Shown here: in pieces, positions 32,701-41,241 of the stretch
How positions within the stretch are numbered: the first letter of the stretch is position 1
Layout: each line of letters starts with the position of its first letter
Origin: Calditrichota bacterium
GTDB lineage: Bacteria; Electryoneota; RPQS01
NCBI GenBank assembly: GCA_020637395.1
Contig: JACJWA010000001.1
Coordinates: 1,488,001 to 1,552,000, forward strand
DNA: 64,000 nt
Direction of reading: 5' to 3'
Position numbers and translations under genes: made by a program
The notes under the pieces: model-generated
Databases searched by the model: none
What the model saw: only the letters and a program-made list of their open reading frames with translations
Told to the model about the DNA's origin: nothing

Positions 32701-34746
32701 GGTTTCGCCGGGATTTAACTCTCCGTTGCCGTTACCTGATGTGCCGCCTGAATTGTCATCATCCACCGTGAAGTTGTTCACGGTGACCATTTCATTTGCG
32801 TTCACACACTGAATGTCCGCGAGAAATGGCTTGTGATTTCGCTTTGAGACGGTCAGGGTCATGTTGCCGGGAGAATTGACCGTGACCGGAATATCCGCGA
32901 AGCCGCCTGCGTCCGTGAACGTACGCGCGAAGGTCTCTCCGTCCTTGATCACCACCACAAGCGCGTTTGCAATCGGTTCCTGCGTTGCCGCATTCACAAC
33001 TTGCGGACGAACTCGGCGCGCGCCAACATTGACCGTGCCGGGATAAGTGACGTTCATCACGGTTGGAACATCGGTCCACATCGATATCGCGGGATCACCC
33101 ATCAGGTTGTTCCACCACGTGAACTGAGCACCCGTGCCGCTGCCCGGGAAAGACCTGAGCAACTCAACTTTTGCGCCGGACAACGCGGTTCCAATGTACC
33201 GCACGCCGATATTGGCGATGTTGTAGACCAACCCACCCGCAACTGTGTTGTTGAATGGAACGTGAGTGTTCCAGGTCGCGGTGCCGATGCCGCAGATGCC
33301 ACCCTTGGGCGACGTCGCCGTGCCCGCAAGCAGCCACGCCTCATTCAGGCCCTGCTGGCCGCTCTGATCGAAGTCTCCGGAGCCGCATGTGATCGTCAAG
33401 ACCACGGGAAGCTTGGGAGACGAGGCCATCGCGGACGCCGCCGAGTTGTCCATTTCCCCGACGACCGTGCCGCGCCACAGGAAGAATGAAACACCTTCGG
33501 ATAGTCGCTGTCCGATCAAGGATTCGTTTACATCGCCGAAGTGAGTGGAAACCTGGGGATTCGAAACTCCCGTGTACGAGCGAAACATGTCGGCGGCCCA
33601 GAGCATCAGAATCTCATTTGAACTGACATTGTTTGCCGTGCCCGCATAGAGAAATGCCCGTGTGAACCAGGACGGATCTGCCATATAGGGATCGCGCTCA
33701 TAGAGCATGATCTTGTTATACACCTTGACGAAATCGCTCTCGCTGGCCGCGGAAATGCGCCCCACGGAGATCTCTTCGTAGTCGTCATTGCCTTCGAGAT
33801 CCGCGTAGAAATGGTCGTATTCGCCGCCACCGGTTGGAATCGCAAAGGTACCGGTGTGATCGCCCATGATACAGGCATACTCGAGCGGCGGATCCCAGTT
33901 GGCGTAGGCCGATTGAAGATAAGACTTCACGGTCCCGCTATTCCAGTTGTTTCTCGCCTCAATCGTCACGGTGAAACCTAAGCGACGTCGCCAATTCGCA
34001 AGAGAGTCCGCCCAATCCCGGCCCTCGTCATTGTCCCGACAAAGGATCGCATAGCTGCCCGGGGCATAGTCCGCGTCATCCAGCGCGCTGTCATCAAGAT
34101 TCTGAATCACGTCCGCGTAGATGGGTGCCCACGCCCCGCTTGGTCTGCGAGTGCGATGAATCTCGTTGGTGCCCGGCGTGTCATTGGCGACCAGATCCAC
34201 GGCGATATCGTCATACATGCGCACCTGTCCGGTCACCGGATTGACCTGAACCGGATAGAGTGTCACCGTTACCACGCGAAAATCACGGAAGATCGCAGGG
34301 TCACTCATTACCGCAACCTGCGGAGGATACCAAGCGTCCACGCCATAGATCGCGGGATTCTTGAGCGGCGTGCCCCACGACTGCTGGTCTTCACGACGCA
34401 CGGGCACCGGATAAAAATTCCCGGACTCGGTGAACTCCGCCGAGAGTACCACAAGTTCAACTGATCCAGTATTGGGAATTCTGTACAAGCGAGTGACGTG
34501 CGGAATGGCCGGAAAGCCTTCTTCAGCAATCGTGCTCTCGCCCGGAATATCCACGGAGGAATATCGTCTGCCATCCAAAATGGCCGAGTTGATCTCAAAC
34601 TCCGGCTGCTGCCAGCGAATGGCCGTGAACTCGGGGCTATCCGATTCAATGGCCAGGTAAGGCGATCCGCTCATGGCGGCGATTGCCTGGCCTGCGAGCA
34701 AGAGACTCAGTAAGCTGAATGTGAACCGTACAAGGATGCGATTCAT
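29785..34746 (-). CDS. Large surface protein, C25 (gingipain)-like with T9SS-type sorting domain
   Basis: 1653 residues, signal peptide MNRILVRFTFSLLSLLLAGQAIAA, strong ribosome site GGAGG four bases before ATG. Residues about 25-560 follow the plan of peptidase C25: a propeptide-like part (about 30-210), then ACIMGDHTG, EISVGRISA and VLTITCGSGDFD with the expected Cys (C454). The partner His, normally in a GHG loop, is Thr427 in LWRGTVVGE, so activity is doubtful. After this come Ig-like adhesion repeats with GNGNGELNPGE and GGNNNGRLDPGE linkers (about 640-880), a beta-sandwich (about 900-1125), a carboxypeptidase-regulatory-like module (about 1132-1210) and a beta-propeller-like stretch (about 1255-1500). 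The last 85 residues (YQNYPNPFNPTT ... GVYFYRLESG ... KKMMLMK) are a type IX secretion type A sorting domain. Confidence 0.85.
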   Translation of the reverse strand: MNRILVRFTFSLLSLLLAGQAIAAMSGSPYLAIESDSPEFTAIRWQQPEFEINSAILDGRRYSSVDIPGESTIAEEGFPAIPHVTRLYRIPNTGSVELVVLSAEFTESGNFYPVPVRREDQQSWGTPLKNPAIYGVDAWYPPQVAVMSDPAIFRDFRVVTVTLYPVQVNPVTGQVRMYDDIAVDLVANDTPGTNEIHRTRRPSGAWAPIYADVIQNLDDSALDDADYAPGSYAILCRDNDEGRDWADSLANWRRRLGFTVTIEARNNWNSGTVKSYLQSAYANWDPPLEYACIMGDHTGTFAIPTGGGEYDHFYADLEGNDDYEEISVGRISAASESDFVKVYNKIMLYERDPYMADPSWFTRAFLYAGTANNVSSNEILMLWAADMFRSYTGVSNPQVSTHFGDVNESLIGQRLSEGVSFFLWRGTVVGEMDNSAASAMASSPKLPVVLTITCGSGDFDQSGQQGLNEAWLLAGTATSPKGGICGIGTATWNTHVPFNNTVAGGLVYNIANIGVRYIGTALSGAKVELLRSFPGSGTGAQFTWWNNLMGDPAISMWTDVPTVMNVTYPGTVNVGARRVRPQVVNAATQEPIANALVVVIKDGETFARTFTDAGGFADIPVTVNSPGNMTLTVSKRNHKPFLADIQCVNANEMVTVNNFTVDDDNSGGTSGNGNGELNPGETVDLSVALRNFGIAGTATGITTSMTCDNPDVTILNAVSTYPDIASGQQASGNSAFRIALSNSMRHLETAKLTFQVATTSGTAFSTVELTIEAGNAVFVGATISGGNNNGRLDPGEVANLRITVRNEGGVAMNGVSASLVSRYSLLSVTDGSGSFGDIAVGGTAMCGPTDFEVRANSVTYPGSLANLVVILQTAGDFVDSVALAIPVGIAASSDPTGPDPYGYFAYDNVDSEYEFSHPYNWLEISSLGTRLTRASSDPGEQAPSGQTNSDIVSLPFEFTFYGESYDTLTICSNGWAAFGDQDHLDMFRNYPIPGSQAPEALLAPFWDDLRTSSSGDGVYFYNDAANHRVIVQWNAVGAFAQSSSLDFQLILLDPVHYPTNDGNGIIIFMYEHAQSVSQDFYEAPGETIGIQAPRALVGLQYRFATLNASGANGIGNSRSITITTDARFATGQIVGTVLDAGTSEPIEGVEITLDGEEDYAVTNASGQFQMLDVQIGTYTVRATKFGFNDGTFTDFVVEIDSVEDANFSLTHPEIQLSAEALNFMLPGDPTEQTFIIENGGNGPLTFNIRSEYQTESGESGQWAKIAHLDVTQNTGDAQIMGCAFDGDRWVVSGGSGPSGPNYFYRYDLQGNYIGAIEQPTTTQFGYYDLAFDGSLIYGGTDGLHAIQGVDYNGVIQSTIPVPQLSPVRCIAYDPQLDQFWVADYSTAIYCVDRDGNEIRRFENNLNKNGLAWYADDPDGYKLYVFHVSAQGGAWVSKVHPQSGAVSFVTEIETGAGDRAGGCDITSNWNSMLTVFGGIFQNSQGDRMEMRQLKFDRTWLGITPLNQSVLPQSTRDISVTVDPSNLRDMTYHVNIIVHNNAIDSSIVLPLTLTRALVADETPPALPGEFSLYQNYPNPFNPTTHVRFDLPEGAMTTLRLFNVLGQEVATPIRAERLPAGRHEVGVDLGSMPSGVYFYRLESGSFVETKKMMLMK

Positions 34747-34787
34747 GGGACCTCCAGATGCGAAACAAATGGGCGAGCAACTGTGAG

Positions 34788-34816
34788 AAAATAGACCGAA
34801 AATGTCAGGATTGCAA
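34788..34816 (-). promoter_or_regulatory. Candidate promoter for the C25-like surface protein gene
   Basis: Read on the minus strand, TTGCAA (34811-34816) lies 17 bases before TATTTT (34788-34793). Start of transcription would be near 34781, giving a leader of about 35 bases that carries the GGAGG ribosome site. Confidence 0.45.
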
Positions 34817-35054
34817 CGACCTACGCAAGATTTGAGAAAGGAAAAGGGTCAGGTCGAATATGCAGTTCATGCGCCGTATGCAACCTGTTCACGTGACTAA
34901 ACCGCCTCAGAAAGGCGGCTCAAGAAAACTAACTCATTGTTTATTATTAGTCTAAATATTAACTATTGCAATTTCATTAGCATTTCCAGCGGAGTTTTTG
35001 CAAGCATCATTCCGGTTTGGTTGTCTCCAAAAGAGGCACTATATTGAAGAAGGG
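34817..35054. other. Non-coding gap with a weak hairpin and an AT-rich tract
   Basis: The full gap between the surface protein gene and the SDR gene is about 308 bases. Besides the promoter above it contains CCGCCT/AGGCGG (34902-34907 and 34913-34918), a six-bp stem that, read on the minus strand, is followed by TTTAG and could be a weak terminator for the SDR gene. An AT-rich stretch follows at about 34930-34980. No small reading frame with a ribosome site was seen. Confidence 0.4.
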
Positions 35055-35804
35055 TCAGATCCAAAGCCCACCGTGGACATTCAGTACGGCGCCCGTGACA
35101 TAAGACGCTGTATCGGAACACAGGTATACTGCGGCATTGGCGATATCCGCTGGAGTTCCAATTTCTCCCAGCGGGACCTCGGAGGGCATCCATTGGCGCA
35201 TGCGCGGCGTCATCGAGTCATTTTCGATGAATCCCGGATTAATCACATTTACGCGAATGTGCTGCGAACCGAGTTCGCGGGCGAGAGTCTGTGCCAGGAT
35301 CACGACGCCGGTTTTCGCGATGGAATAGGCGCAGGCGACATGCTGTGAACCGACTCGTTCCGCATTCGGGGCTCCGATGAAGAGAATCGTTCCACCATTC
35401 TCGGAGCGAATCATCAGCTCCGTTGCTTTTTGCGTGACCCATGCCGCGCTAAGCAAGTTTCCGCGCAGCATGAGATCCCATTCTTCCGAAGTCGTCTCAA
35501 GAACCGGCCGCACGATGAACGGACCCGCGTTGTTCACAACAATGTCAAGTCGCGGAAACTCCGACGAGAACTCCTGAAAGAGCTTCTCGACTCCGGCCTC
35601 TGTTGAAACATCCGCGCGAACCGCGATCGCTCGCCGCCCAAGTCCCTTGATCCAGGAGACCACTTCCTGCGCGGAGTCTTCGCGTTCGAGGAAGTTGATC
35701 GCAACGTCCGCTCCGCTCTGAGCCAGTTTCAGAGCGATCGCGCGCCCGATTCCTCGGCCGCCGCCCGTAACCAGAGCTACCTTACCGTTCAACTCATGTT
35801 CCAT
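35055..35804 (-). CDS. Short-chain dehydrogenase/reductase (FabG-like)
   Basis: 249 residues. Rossmann NAD(P) motif TGGGRGIG near residues 14-21, NNAG at about 90, and YSIAK for the catalytic Tyr-Lys pair. The catalytic Ser, normally 13 residues before the Tyr in an IGS-type motif, is not there: the strand reads LFIGAPNAERVG, giving Ala or Asn and a two-residue shift. The end (NPGF, YVTGAVLNVHGGLW) is a normal SDR C-terminus. Substrate unknown; the loss of Ser may mean altered or no activity. The ATG at 35804 overlaps the start of the divergent esterase gene by nine bases; a TTG at 35789 would avoid this. Confidence 0.85.
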   Translation of the reverse strand: MEHELNGKVALVTGGGRGIGRAIALKLAQSGADVAINFLEREDSAQEVVSWIKGLGRRAIAVRADVSTEAGVEKLFQEFSSEFPRLDIVVNNAGPFIVRPVLETTSEEWDLMLRGNLLSAAWVTQKATELMIRSENGGTILFIGAPNAERVGSQHVACAYSIAKTGVVILAQTLARELGSQHIRVNVINPGFIENDSMTPRMRQWMPSEVPLGEIGTPADIANAAVYLCSDTASYVTGAVLNVHGGLWI

Positions 35805-37316
35805 ATTGCGAAAACAGCCCTATTCTTTGGTTTGAGTCTTTCCTGGCTTGCCGTGGCTCTGGCGCAGCCGATTGCGTTTGACACTCTTGCATTCACTTCC
35901 GCAGGCGACACGTCACGATTCTACATGCAGATTCCGTCTTCGTATGATCCGGAGTTTCCGCCCGCACTATTGGTGGGATGGCATGCGCTGGGAGGTTCAC
36001 AGTACGAAATCTTCGCGCACGAGTGGGACGAGTGGTGCGAAGAACGCGGCTGGATCATTGCCAGCCATATGGGTCCCAATGATCGCCACTGGAATACAAG
36101 ACTTCCACAATTGCATTGCCGCGCCATGCTCGAATGGATCGAGGAGAATTTCCCATTCTCACGCGACTCGATCTACATGTGCGGCGGTTCGATGGGTGCG
36201 GCGGCAGGGCAAGTTTGGCACAACAATAACTGTGCCTACGATGACTACTTCATTGCGGCGACGGCGGGCGGCTCACAGATTCTCGATTGCCAACTTAGGC
36301 AGGAGCAGTACCTTGCGGATGGTGACACGAATTTCTCGATGCGCGTCGCGTTCGGCGGATTTCCCTTCGAGTCCGACTCCATAGCGTATGAGTATCATCG
36401 CTACAGCGCGGTCCATCTCGCGGACACCACACGTTCCATGCATTTCAACTGCCTGACCGTTCCAGTGTGGAGCAACTGGGGTGCCGAAGAATTCGAGTGG
36501 TTCGCCTACGGCAATGCCGCGCTCGAGTATCAGATTCTGCGGAGATTTGGTGCGGAATCCAATTTTGGTCCGGCAGCGATCACAGGCCACGGATTCAATA
36601 TCCTTTGGGCAGAAGCGGTTATGCAGTGGTTTGCCACCTACAGTGCGAACCGCTTTCCCGACACGCTCTCCCTGGCCGCGGATGAAGACGGGCGATACTA
36701 CTTCTGCGACGTCGTTCTGGGAGACCAGCCCTACTCGTTTGCGCGCTGGGAAGTCCGCAAGGACTCCTCTACCAAGAGTCTCGAACTGGACTTGCTGCGC
36801 AATGTGTCCGATCTTACCGTCAACTTCGTGTTTCCTTGGACTGCGCTGGACACTCTGTATTGTTCGTGGTCCCTGATTGACAGTTTGCAGGAATCCGCAA
36901 CTGTGCGCCTAGCCGGTCTGCAGCCGGGAGCCGTTGCGCTTGTGGACGGAACGCCCCGGAAGTTTGTCAATGATTCGGGAGAGCTCTCGTTTGCTCTCAG
37001 CGGGACGCAGGAGTTTGTGCTGACGCTCGATACAACTCTGGATACTGATCCTCTGCCTATTCCGGAGGATTTGCTATTGGTCAGCGCCTATCCCAATCCG
37101 TTTAATTCTGAGCTCTCGCTTGTGGTAGCAAGTGAACGTGCCAGAAGCACAGTCATTGAGCTCTTTGACCTGCGGGGAAGACTTGCCTACAGCCTTCCTG
37201 CTACCCTTGTGCCCGGCATGCGCACTGTGCATCTCTCTCTACCGGGACTGGCCTCGGGAATCTACTTCCTGCGAGTGGAAGATGCCGGGCCGCTCAAGGT
37301 GCTCTTGATTCGATAG
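35796..37316 (+). CDS. Secreted alpha/beta-hydrolase (esterase/depolymerase-like) with T9SS-type sorting domain
   Basis: 506 residues. Signal peptide MFHIAKTALFFGLSLSWLAVALAQ. Residues about 30-290 resemble the secreted polyhydroxybutyrate depolymerase/feruloyl esterase group: LLVGWHALGGSQ (oxyanion region), nucleophile elbow GGSMGAAAG, and a late His in ITGHGFN; Ser, an acidic residue and His could form a triad. A beta domain follows (about 300-410) and then a sorting domain (about 420-506: VSAYPNPFNSELSL ... GIYFLRVED ... KVLLIR). So the enzyme is probably exported and anchored or released by a type IX system. Substrate not assigned. The downstream gene converges with a 10-base gap. Confidence 0.8.
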   Translation: MFHIAKTALFFGLSLSWLAVALAQPIAFDTLAFTSAGDTSRFYMQIPSSYDPEFPPALLVGWHALGGSQYEIFAHEWDEWCEERGWIIASHMGPNDRHWNTRLPQLHCRAMLEWIEENFPFSRDSIYMCGGSMGAAAGQVWHNNNCAYDDYFIAATAGGSQILDCQLRQEQYLADGDTNFSMRVAFGGFPFESDSIAYEYHRYSAVHLADTTRSMHFNCLTVPVWSNWGAEEFEWFAYGNAALEYQILRRFGAESNFGPAAITGHGFNILWAEAVMQWFATYSANRFPDTLSLAADEDGRYYFCDVVLGDQPYSFARWEVRKDSSTKSLELDLLRNVSDLTVNFVFPWTALDTLYCSWSLIDSLQESATVRLAGLQPGAVALVDGTPRKFVNDSGELSFALSGTQEFVLTLDTTLDTDPLPIPEDLLLVSAYPNPFNSELSLVVASERARSTVIELFDLRGRLAYSLPATLVPGMRTVHLSLPGLASGIYFLRVEDAGPLKVLLIR

Positions 37317-37326
37317 TGCGTGCCGT

Positions 37327-38391
37327 CTAAGCGATTTCGTGGATGCGCTCAACGACTCGTTTCGCAAGCGTGAGCGTGTTCTCGAAATCCGGCCAATAGA
37401 GTGTGGTGTTGGGAGAATGAATATAGCGGCAAGGCGTCGCGATGCATCCCGCAAGAATTCCCGCGCGCGCCTGATGAATAGAGCCCGCGTTCGTGCCGCC
37501 GTAAACCGGCATCTTGTATTGATAAGGAACTCCAAGTTCCTGCGCGCAGTTGGTCATTAGATCCACCATGCGACGCGGCACCATCACGGATTTGTCCGCT
37601 ATTGTAATCACCGGCCCTTTGCGTTGCGCACAGGGCCGTTTTTCTTCAGGCACCCCCGGAAAGTCCGAACCGATGGTGCCTTCAAAGGCGATGGCGACAT
37701 GTGGATCAATTCCGAATGCGGCAGGACCCGCACCGCGCAGACCAATCTCTTCGCTGGTCGCGAAATTTGCATAGACATCCATGTCCGTCTTGAGCTCGCC
37801 ATCATGCATCGCCTTTAGAAGCCCGATCAACGTCAGGCAACCTACACGATCGTCAAAGGCCTTGCCGACGTAAACATCCTGTTTCAATTCGCGGAACGGA
37901 TAAGCCAAGGTTGCCGGATCACCGACGCTCGCTCCCAACTCTGCGGCCTCTTCGGCGGAGTTCACGCCGATGTCAATGAAGTAGTCTTCGGCTGCGATTC
38001 CTTTTTCTTTTTGCGCGGGACTCAGGACATGCGGAGGTGCCATGCCCACGATTCCGTAGTAGAAGTGTCCGCGACGTGACTTCAATGTCACTCGATGACC
38101 GGGAAACATGCGATCATCCCAACCGCCAATCGTGGCAAATCGCAAGAAGCCACGCGCGTCAATGTGACGAACCATCATGCCGATTTCGTCTGTGTGTGCA
38201 TCCAGCATCAGCCGCTTGCCGTTCTTGCCGGGACGAAGCGCAATTAAGTTCCCTAGTGAGTCTGTATGCAGCTCTTTAACCCACGGTCGAATGACTTCGG
38301 ATATGATCTCCCTGACATCGTCTTCGAAGTTGGACGGTCCGAACGCGTTCGAGAGTTTTTCGAGCAGACTAACATAGTATGTTCGTTCCAT
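37327..38391 (-). CDS. M42-family metallo-aminopeptidase (FrvX/endoglucanase-type)
   Basis: 354 residues. It has the co-catalytic metal motifs of family M42: DAHTDEIG (first His and general-base Asp), KAFDDRVGC (bridging Asp), SEEIGLRGA (catalytic Glu and next ligand Glu), AFEGT and the terminal PCRYIHSP His. M42 enzymes form large dodecameric tetrahedral aminopeptidase shells in the cytoplasm (TET). Its gene is 11 bases after the solenoid protein gene and ends a four-gene minus-strand unit with gdh, thiN and that gene. Confidence 0.92.
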   Translation of the reverse strand: MERTYYVSLLEKLSNAFGPSNFEDDVREIISEVIRPWVKELHTDSLGNLIALRPGKNGKRLMLDAHTDEIGMMVRHIDARGFLRFATIGGWDDRMFPGHRVTLKSRRGHFYYGIVGMAPPHVLSPAQKEKGIAAEDYFIDIGVNSAEEAAELGASVGDPATLAYPFRELKQDVYVGKAFDDRVGCLTLIGLLKAMHDGELKTDMDVYANFATSEEIGLRGAGPAAFGIDPHVAIAFEGTIGSDFPGVPEEKRPCAQRKGPVITIADKSVMVPRRMVDLMTNCAQELGVPYQYKMPVYGGTNAGSIHQARAGILAGCIATPCRYIHSPNTTLYWPDFENTLTLAKRVVERIHEIA

Positions 38392-38402
38392 TCTGCTTTT
38401 TC

Positions 38403-41240
38403 CTATTGATGGCGGCGCGACAGAGCCTGTTTCCAGCGTGCCGCGAGGATCGGATCAGTTGTTGAATCGTATTTCTTGCCTAACTTGTCAAAGGACTTGT
38501 CGTCCAGCACGGCAGATGCGGCCAGCAACGCCGCTCCCTGAACATTCGGTGCCGGATGCTCGAGATGCATGCGAACAAACGGCGTAAGAGCGGCCACGCT
38601 CTTTTTGTTCGTGTCGTCAGACTTCCACTTTTCGGCGAGCAACGGCACCGCGAGCAAAATCTGCTCAATGTACCTCGTATCGCGGCTCTCTGAGGCCGCC
38701 TTTTGCAGTTCCGGAACAATAGCCGGCGACTGCTCCGCCAGAGCATAGATCGCGGCGCTGCGCACGGTGTATAGCGTATCGGACAAAGCGCGGAACAGCT
38801 CTGGATAGCCGTCAGCAAGCTTGAGTTTGCCGAGGGCCACCACAGCAGAGAGGCGTTCACGCTCGACCGAGCTCTTGGCAAAATTCTTGATGGCCGGTAG
38901 GGCTGCGTTATAGCCGATGTCTCCTAACGCGCGCAAGATTGTGGGCCGAAGAGTCTCGTAGCTTTCATCAGAGAGTTTTGGTTCAAGCCAGCTTCCCGCC
39001 GCGCTGTTCTTCATTTCCGAGACGATAGAGACCGCGTTCCGACGACCTTCCCTTTGAGTTCCCTCGAATGCCGCCTGCAATCCTGGCAGTGCGCCTTCAG
39101 GATATTCCTTGAATAGCTCTGTTATCGCACGGCGTTCCAGCGCGCTGTTGGTGGCGAGCTTGTTCTCGCTGACCCAACGCACTGCTCGATCTCCGATGGC
39201 TTTGAGCGCCAGCCGCGCGCGCCGCACTTTCTCGCGGTTGTCCGTCACTTCCCATTTGGACGCGTCCTCAAAAAGATCTTCAATGGAACGCGTCGTATCG
39301 TCCGCGACAAGTTCGACCGTAACGTCCACTTCACGCGGGCGAGTGCTGTCAAAAGCGACATCCACTCCATAGCCATATTGCTCGTGAAACCAGATTGTGG
39401 AATCCGCGCCTAACTCGCCGGAATAGACATCTTTTCCTTCTCCATCCACAAACAGCGCAAGGTTTCCGAAGTCGCGGGCAGGGCGTGTTCCTGCCAGTGA
39501 TCCGGACGTCTCCTGGAAGGCATAGAGATCGTTTCCTTCGGCGTCCACAAACACCGCGGCACTATTGGTGATGGCCATGCCCTGTCCGCCTGACGCAGTG
39601 TAGTAGTCATCCCCCGACTCATCCACCAGGGTTCCGACGGCCAGATCATGCGCGGCGCCTTGACTTGGGCCAAAACGCGCCGTGTAGCGATCGTCGCCGG
39701 AGCTTTCTTCCAGAACACCGCACGCGAGATGAATTCCCGAGCCTTGCGCGTACTGTGTCGCGCTATAGCTGTCGTTGCCGCCTTCGTCAAGCAGCACCCC
39801 AAGTGAATACCAATAGCCGACGCCCTGGGCGTAGATCTCGGCATCATAGAAATCGTTGCCGCTCAGATCGCGCAGAATGGCGATGCCGCCGCCGCCGCGA
39901 GGTCTGAAACCCATGGCGAAGCCCTGGGACAACGAACGATAGTCTTCGGGACGAAGGGGCTCGTGTTTGACCAAGCCTCCCGCTCGATAGACGTCGTTGC
40001 CCTCGCCATCCACAAGTGAGGCGAATCCGAAAGTGGATGCGAAAGCCTGCCCGTAACCTGCACCATCATACAGATCACGTCCGCTTCCGTCGGCAAACAG
40101 AGAGATGCCGCACACCGCCGCGGACTGCGAGAACCAGCCGGCGGTGTACAGATCATCCCCGCTGCCGTCATATAGCAGAGAAAGCCCGCAGAATGCTGCG
40201 CCCTGTGAGAAAGACCCGGCACGATAGGTGTCGTCGCCCTCCAAGTCCACAAGTCCCGCAAGTCCCATGACTGCGCAGGATTGAGTTAACCAACTCGCCG
40301 GAGCATAGAAATCGTTTCCTGAGAAGTCTATGACTACTGATGTTGCGTAGCGGAGTCCGCCGATCGCCGAAGCACAGCGCGCGTGATACTGATCATCGCC
40401 ACCGAGGTCAATGATCACCGAAAACTCCTCCGCATAGCGATTAGCTCCGGGACCTCCGACTACCCAGCGCCCAAGCGGAGTCTCCTGATAGAATAGAACC
40501 TCACCCTCGACTCCTGTTGGTGGAGTCTTGGGCTTCTGGAACTTCGAGAAGTCCGGTTCGTTTGCGCAGAACAACTCGATTCCGCGCAGGAACGCGTAGC
40601 CCGCCACAGCCAGAGCATTTCGATTGACGCGCGAAAGCAGCGTCAGCACACTGTCCGCCGTCACCGGTTGGGTCGTATCGGCGCTGATGTTGAAGGCGCG
40701 ATAGAGTGCTCCCTTGAGGCTGTCGTCCGCCGGAGTGTCTTCGTCTTCAAACCACAGCGGGATCGCAAGCAATAGCGCTTGCCTTTGATCCGGAGTGAGC
40801 GAGTCAAAGGCCTGTTTGCGATAGGCCTCGGCAAGCGTTAACGCGCTTTGCAGAGGTTCCAGCGGGCTACCTACCGGTGAATTGGCCAACTGCGAATCCA
40901 CGTCCGCATAAATGGCCTGAGGCACCGACACATCCAGAGCCGATACAAGCTCGGGGAACTTCGCGAACTCCTCCATCTTAAGTGGAGCTACGCTTGCCAT
41001 CTCATGTGCCGCGTCGCGCGCAGCGAGCGGCGACACGAGTGCCCGACGAATCACCGGCAGCAGAAATGTGTCATCTTCAGCCCAAATGCGATCGGACTCA
41101 AACGCCGTCGAATCCAACCCAAAGCGACTTAGAGCGTCTTCCACCAAACGGTTCGTGTCCGCGGCGCGAGCGGCATTTGCCGCTAGCACCATCACTACCG
41201 CGAGCACCGATATCATATGCTTGTTGCGCAGAATGTTCAT
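38403..41240 (-). CDS. Secreted protein with twelve Gly-Asp-x-Tyr repeats and C-terminal HEAT-like repeats
   Basis: 945 residues with a signal peptide (MNILRNKHMISVLAVVMVLAANAARA). Residues about 30-270 are helical with no recognised domain. From about 275 to 605 the motif Dx[SGE]G[ND]Dx[YF]xA occurs twelve times, usually 26-28 residues apart (e.g. DLEGDDTYRAGSFSQGA, DGSGDDLYTAGWFSQSA, DESGDDYYTASGGQGMA). Each unit ends in a short hydrophobic strand before the next Asp, as in a beta-solenoid with stacked Asp and Tyr, possibly metal-binding. It is not the RTX nonapeptide (GGxGxDxUx), which repeats every nine residues. Residues about 690-930 contain HEAT-like helical pairs (e.g. ILRALGDIGYNAALPAIKNFA). 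Function unknown. Confidence 0.8.
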   Translation of the reverse strand: MNILRNKHMISVLAVVMVLAANAARAADTNRLVEDALSRFGLDSTAFESDRIWAEDDTFLLPVIRRALVSPLAARDAAHEMASVAPLKMEEFAKFPELVSALDVSVPQAIYADVDSQLANSPVGSPLEPLQSALTLAEAYRKQAFDSLTPDQRQALLLAIPLWFEDEDTPADDSLKGALYRAFNISADTTQPVTADSVLTLLSRVNRNALAVAGYAFLRGIELFCANEPDFSKFQKPKTPPTGVEGEVLFYQETPLGRWVVGGPGANRYAEEFSVIIDLGGDDQYHARCASAIGGLRYATSVVIDFSGNDFYAPASWLTQSCAVMGLAGLVDLEGDDTYRAGSFSQGAAFCGLSLLYDGSGDDLYTAGWFSQSAAVCGISLFADGSGRDLYDGAGYGQAFASTFGFASLVDGEGNDVYRAGGLVKHEPLRPEDYRSLSQGFAMGFRPRGGGGIAILRDLSGNDFYDAEIYAQGVGYWYSLGVLLDEGGNDSYSATQYAQGSGIHLACGVLEESSGDDRYTARFGPSQGAAHDLAVGTLVDESGDDYYTASGGQGMAITNSAAVFVDAEGNDLYAFQETSGSLAGTRPARDFGNLALFVDGEGKDVYSGELGADSTIWFHEQYGYGVDVAFDSTRPREVDVTVELVADDTTRSIEDLFEDASKWEVTDNREKVRRARLALKAIGDRAVRWVSENKLATNSALERRAITELFKEYPEGALPGLQAAFEGTQREGRRNAVSIVSEMKNSAAGSWLEPKLSDESYETLRPTILRALGDIGYNAALPAIKNFAKSSVERERLSAVVALGKLKLADGYPELFRALSDTLYTVRSAAIYALAEQSPAIVPELQKAASESRDTRYIEQILLAVPLLAEKWKSDDTNKKSVAALTPFVRMHLEHPAPNVQGAALLAASAVLDDKSFDKLGKKYDSTTDPILAARWKQALSRRHQ

Positions 41241-41241
41241 G

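Noticed and set aside
38403..41240. RTX calcium-binding repeats
   Set aside because: The Gly/Asp motif recurs about every 27 residues, not every nine, and lacks the GGxGxDxUx pattern.
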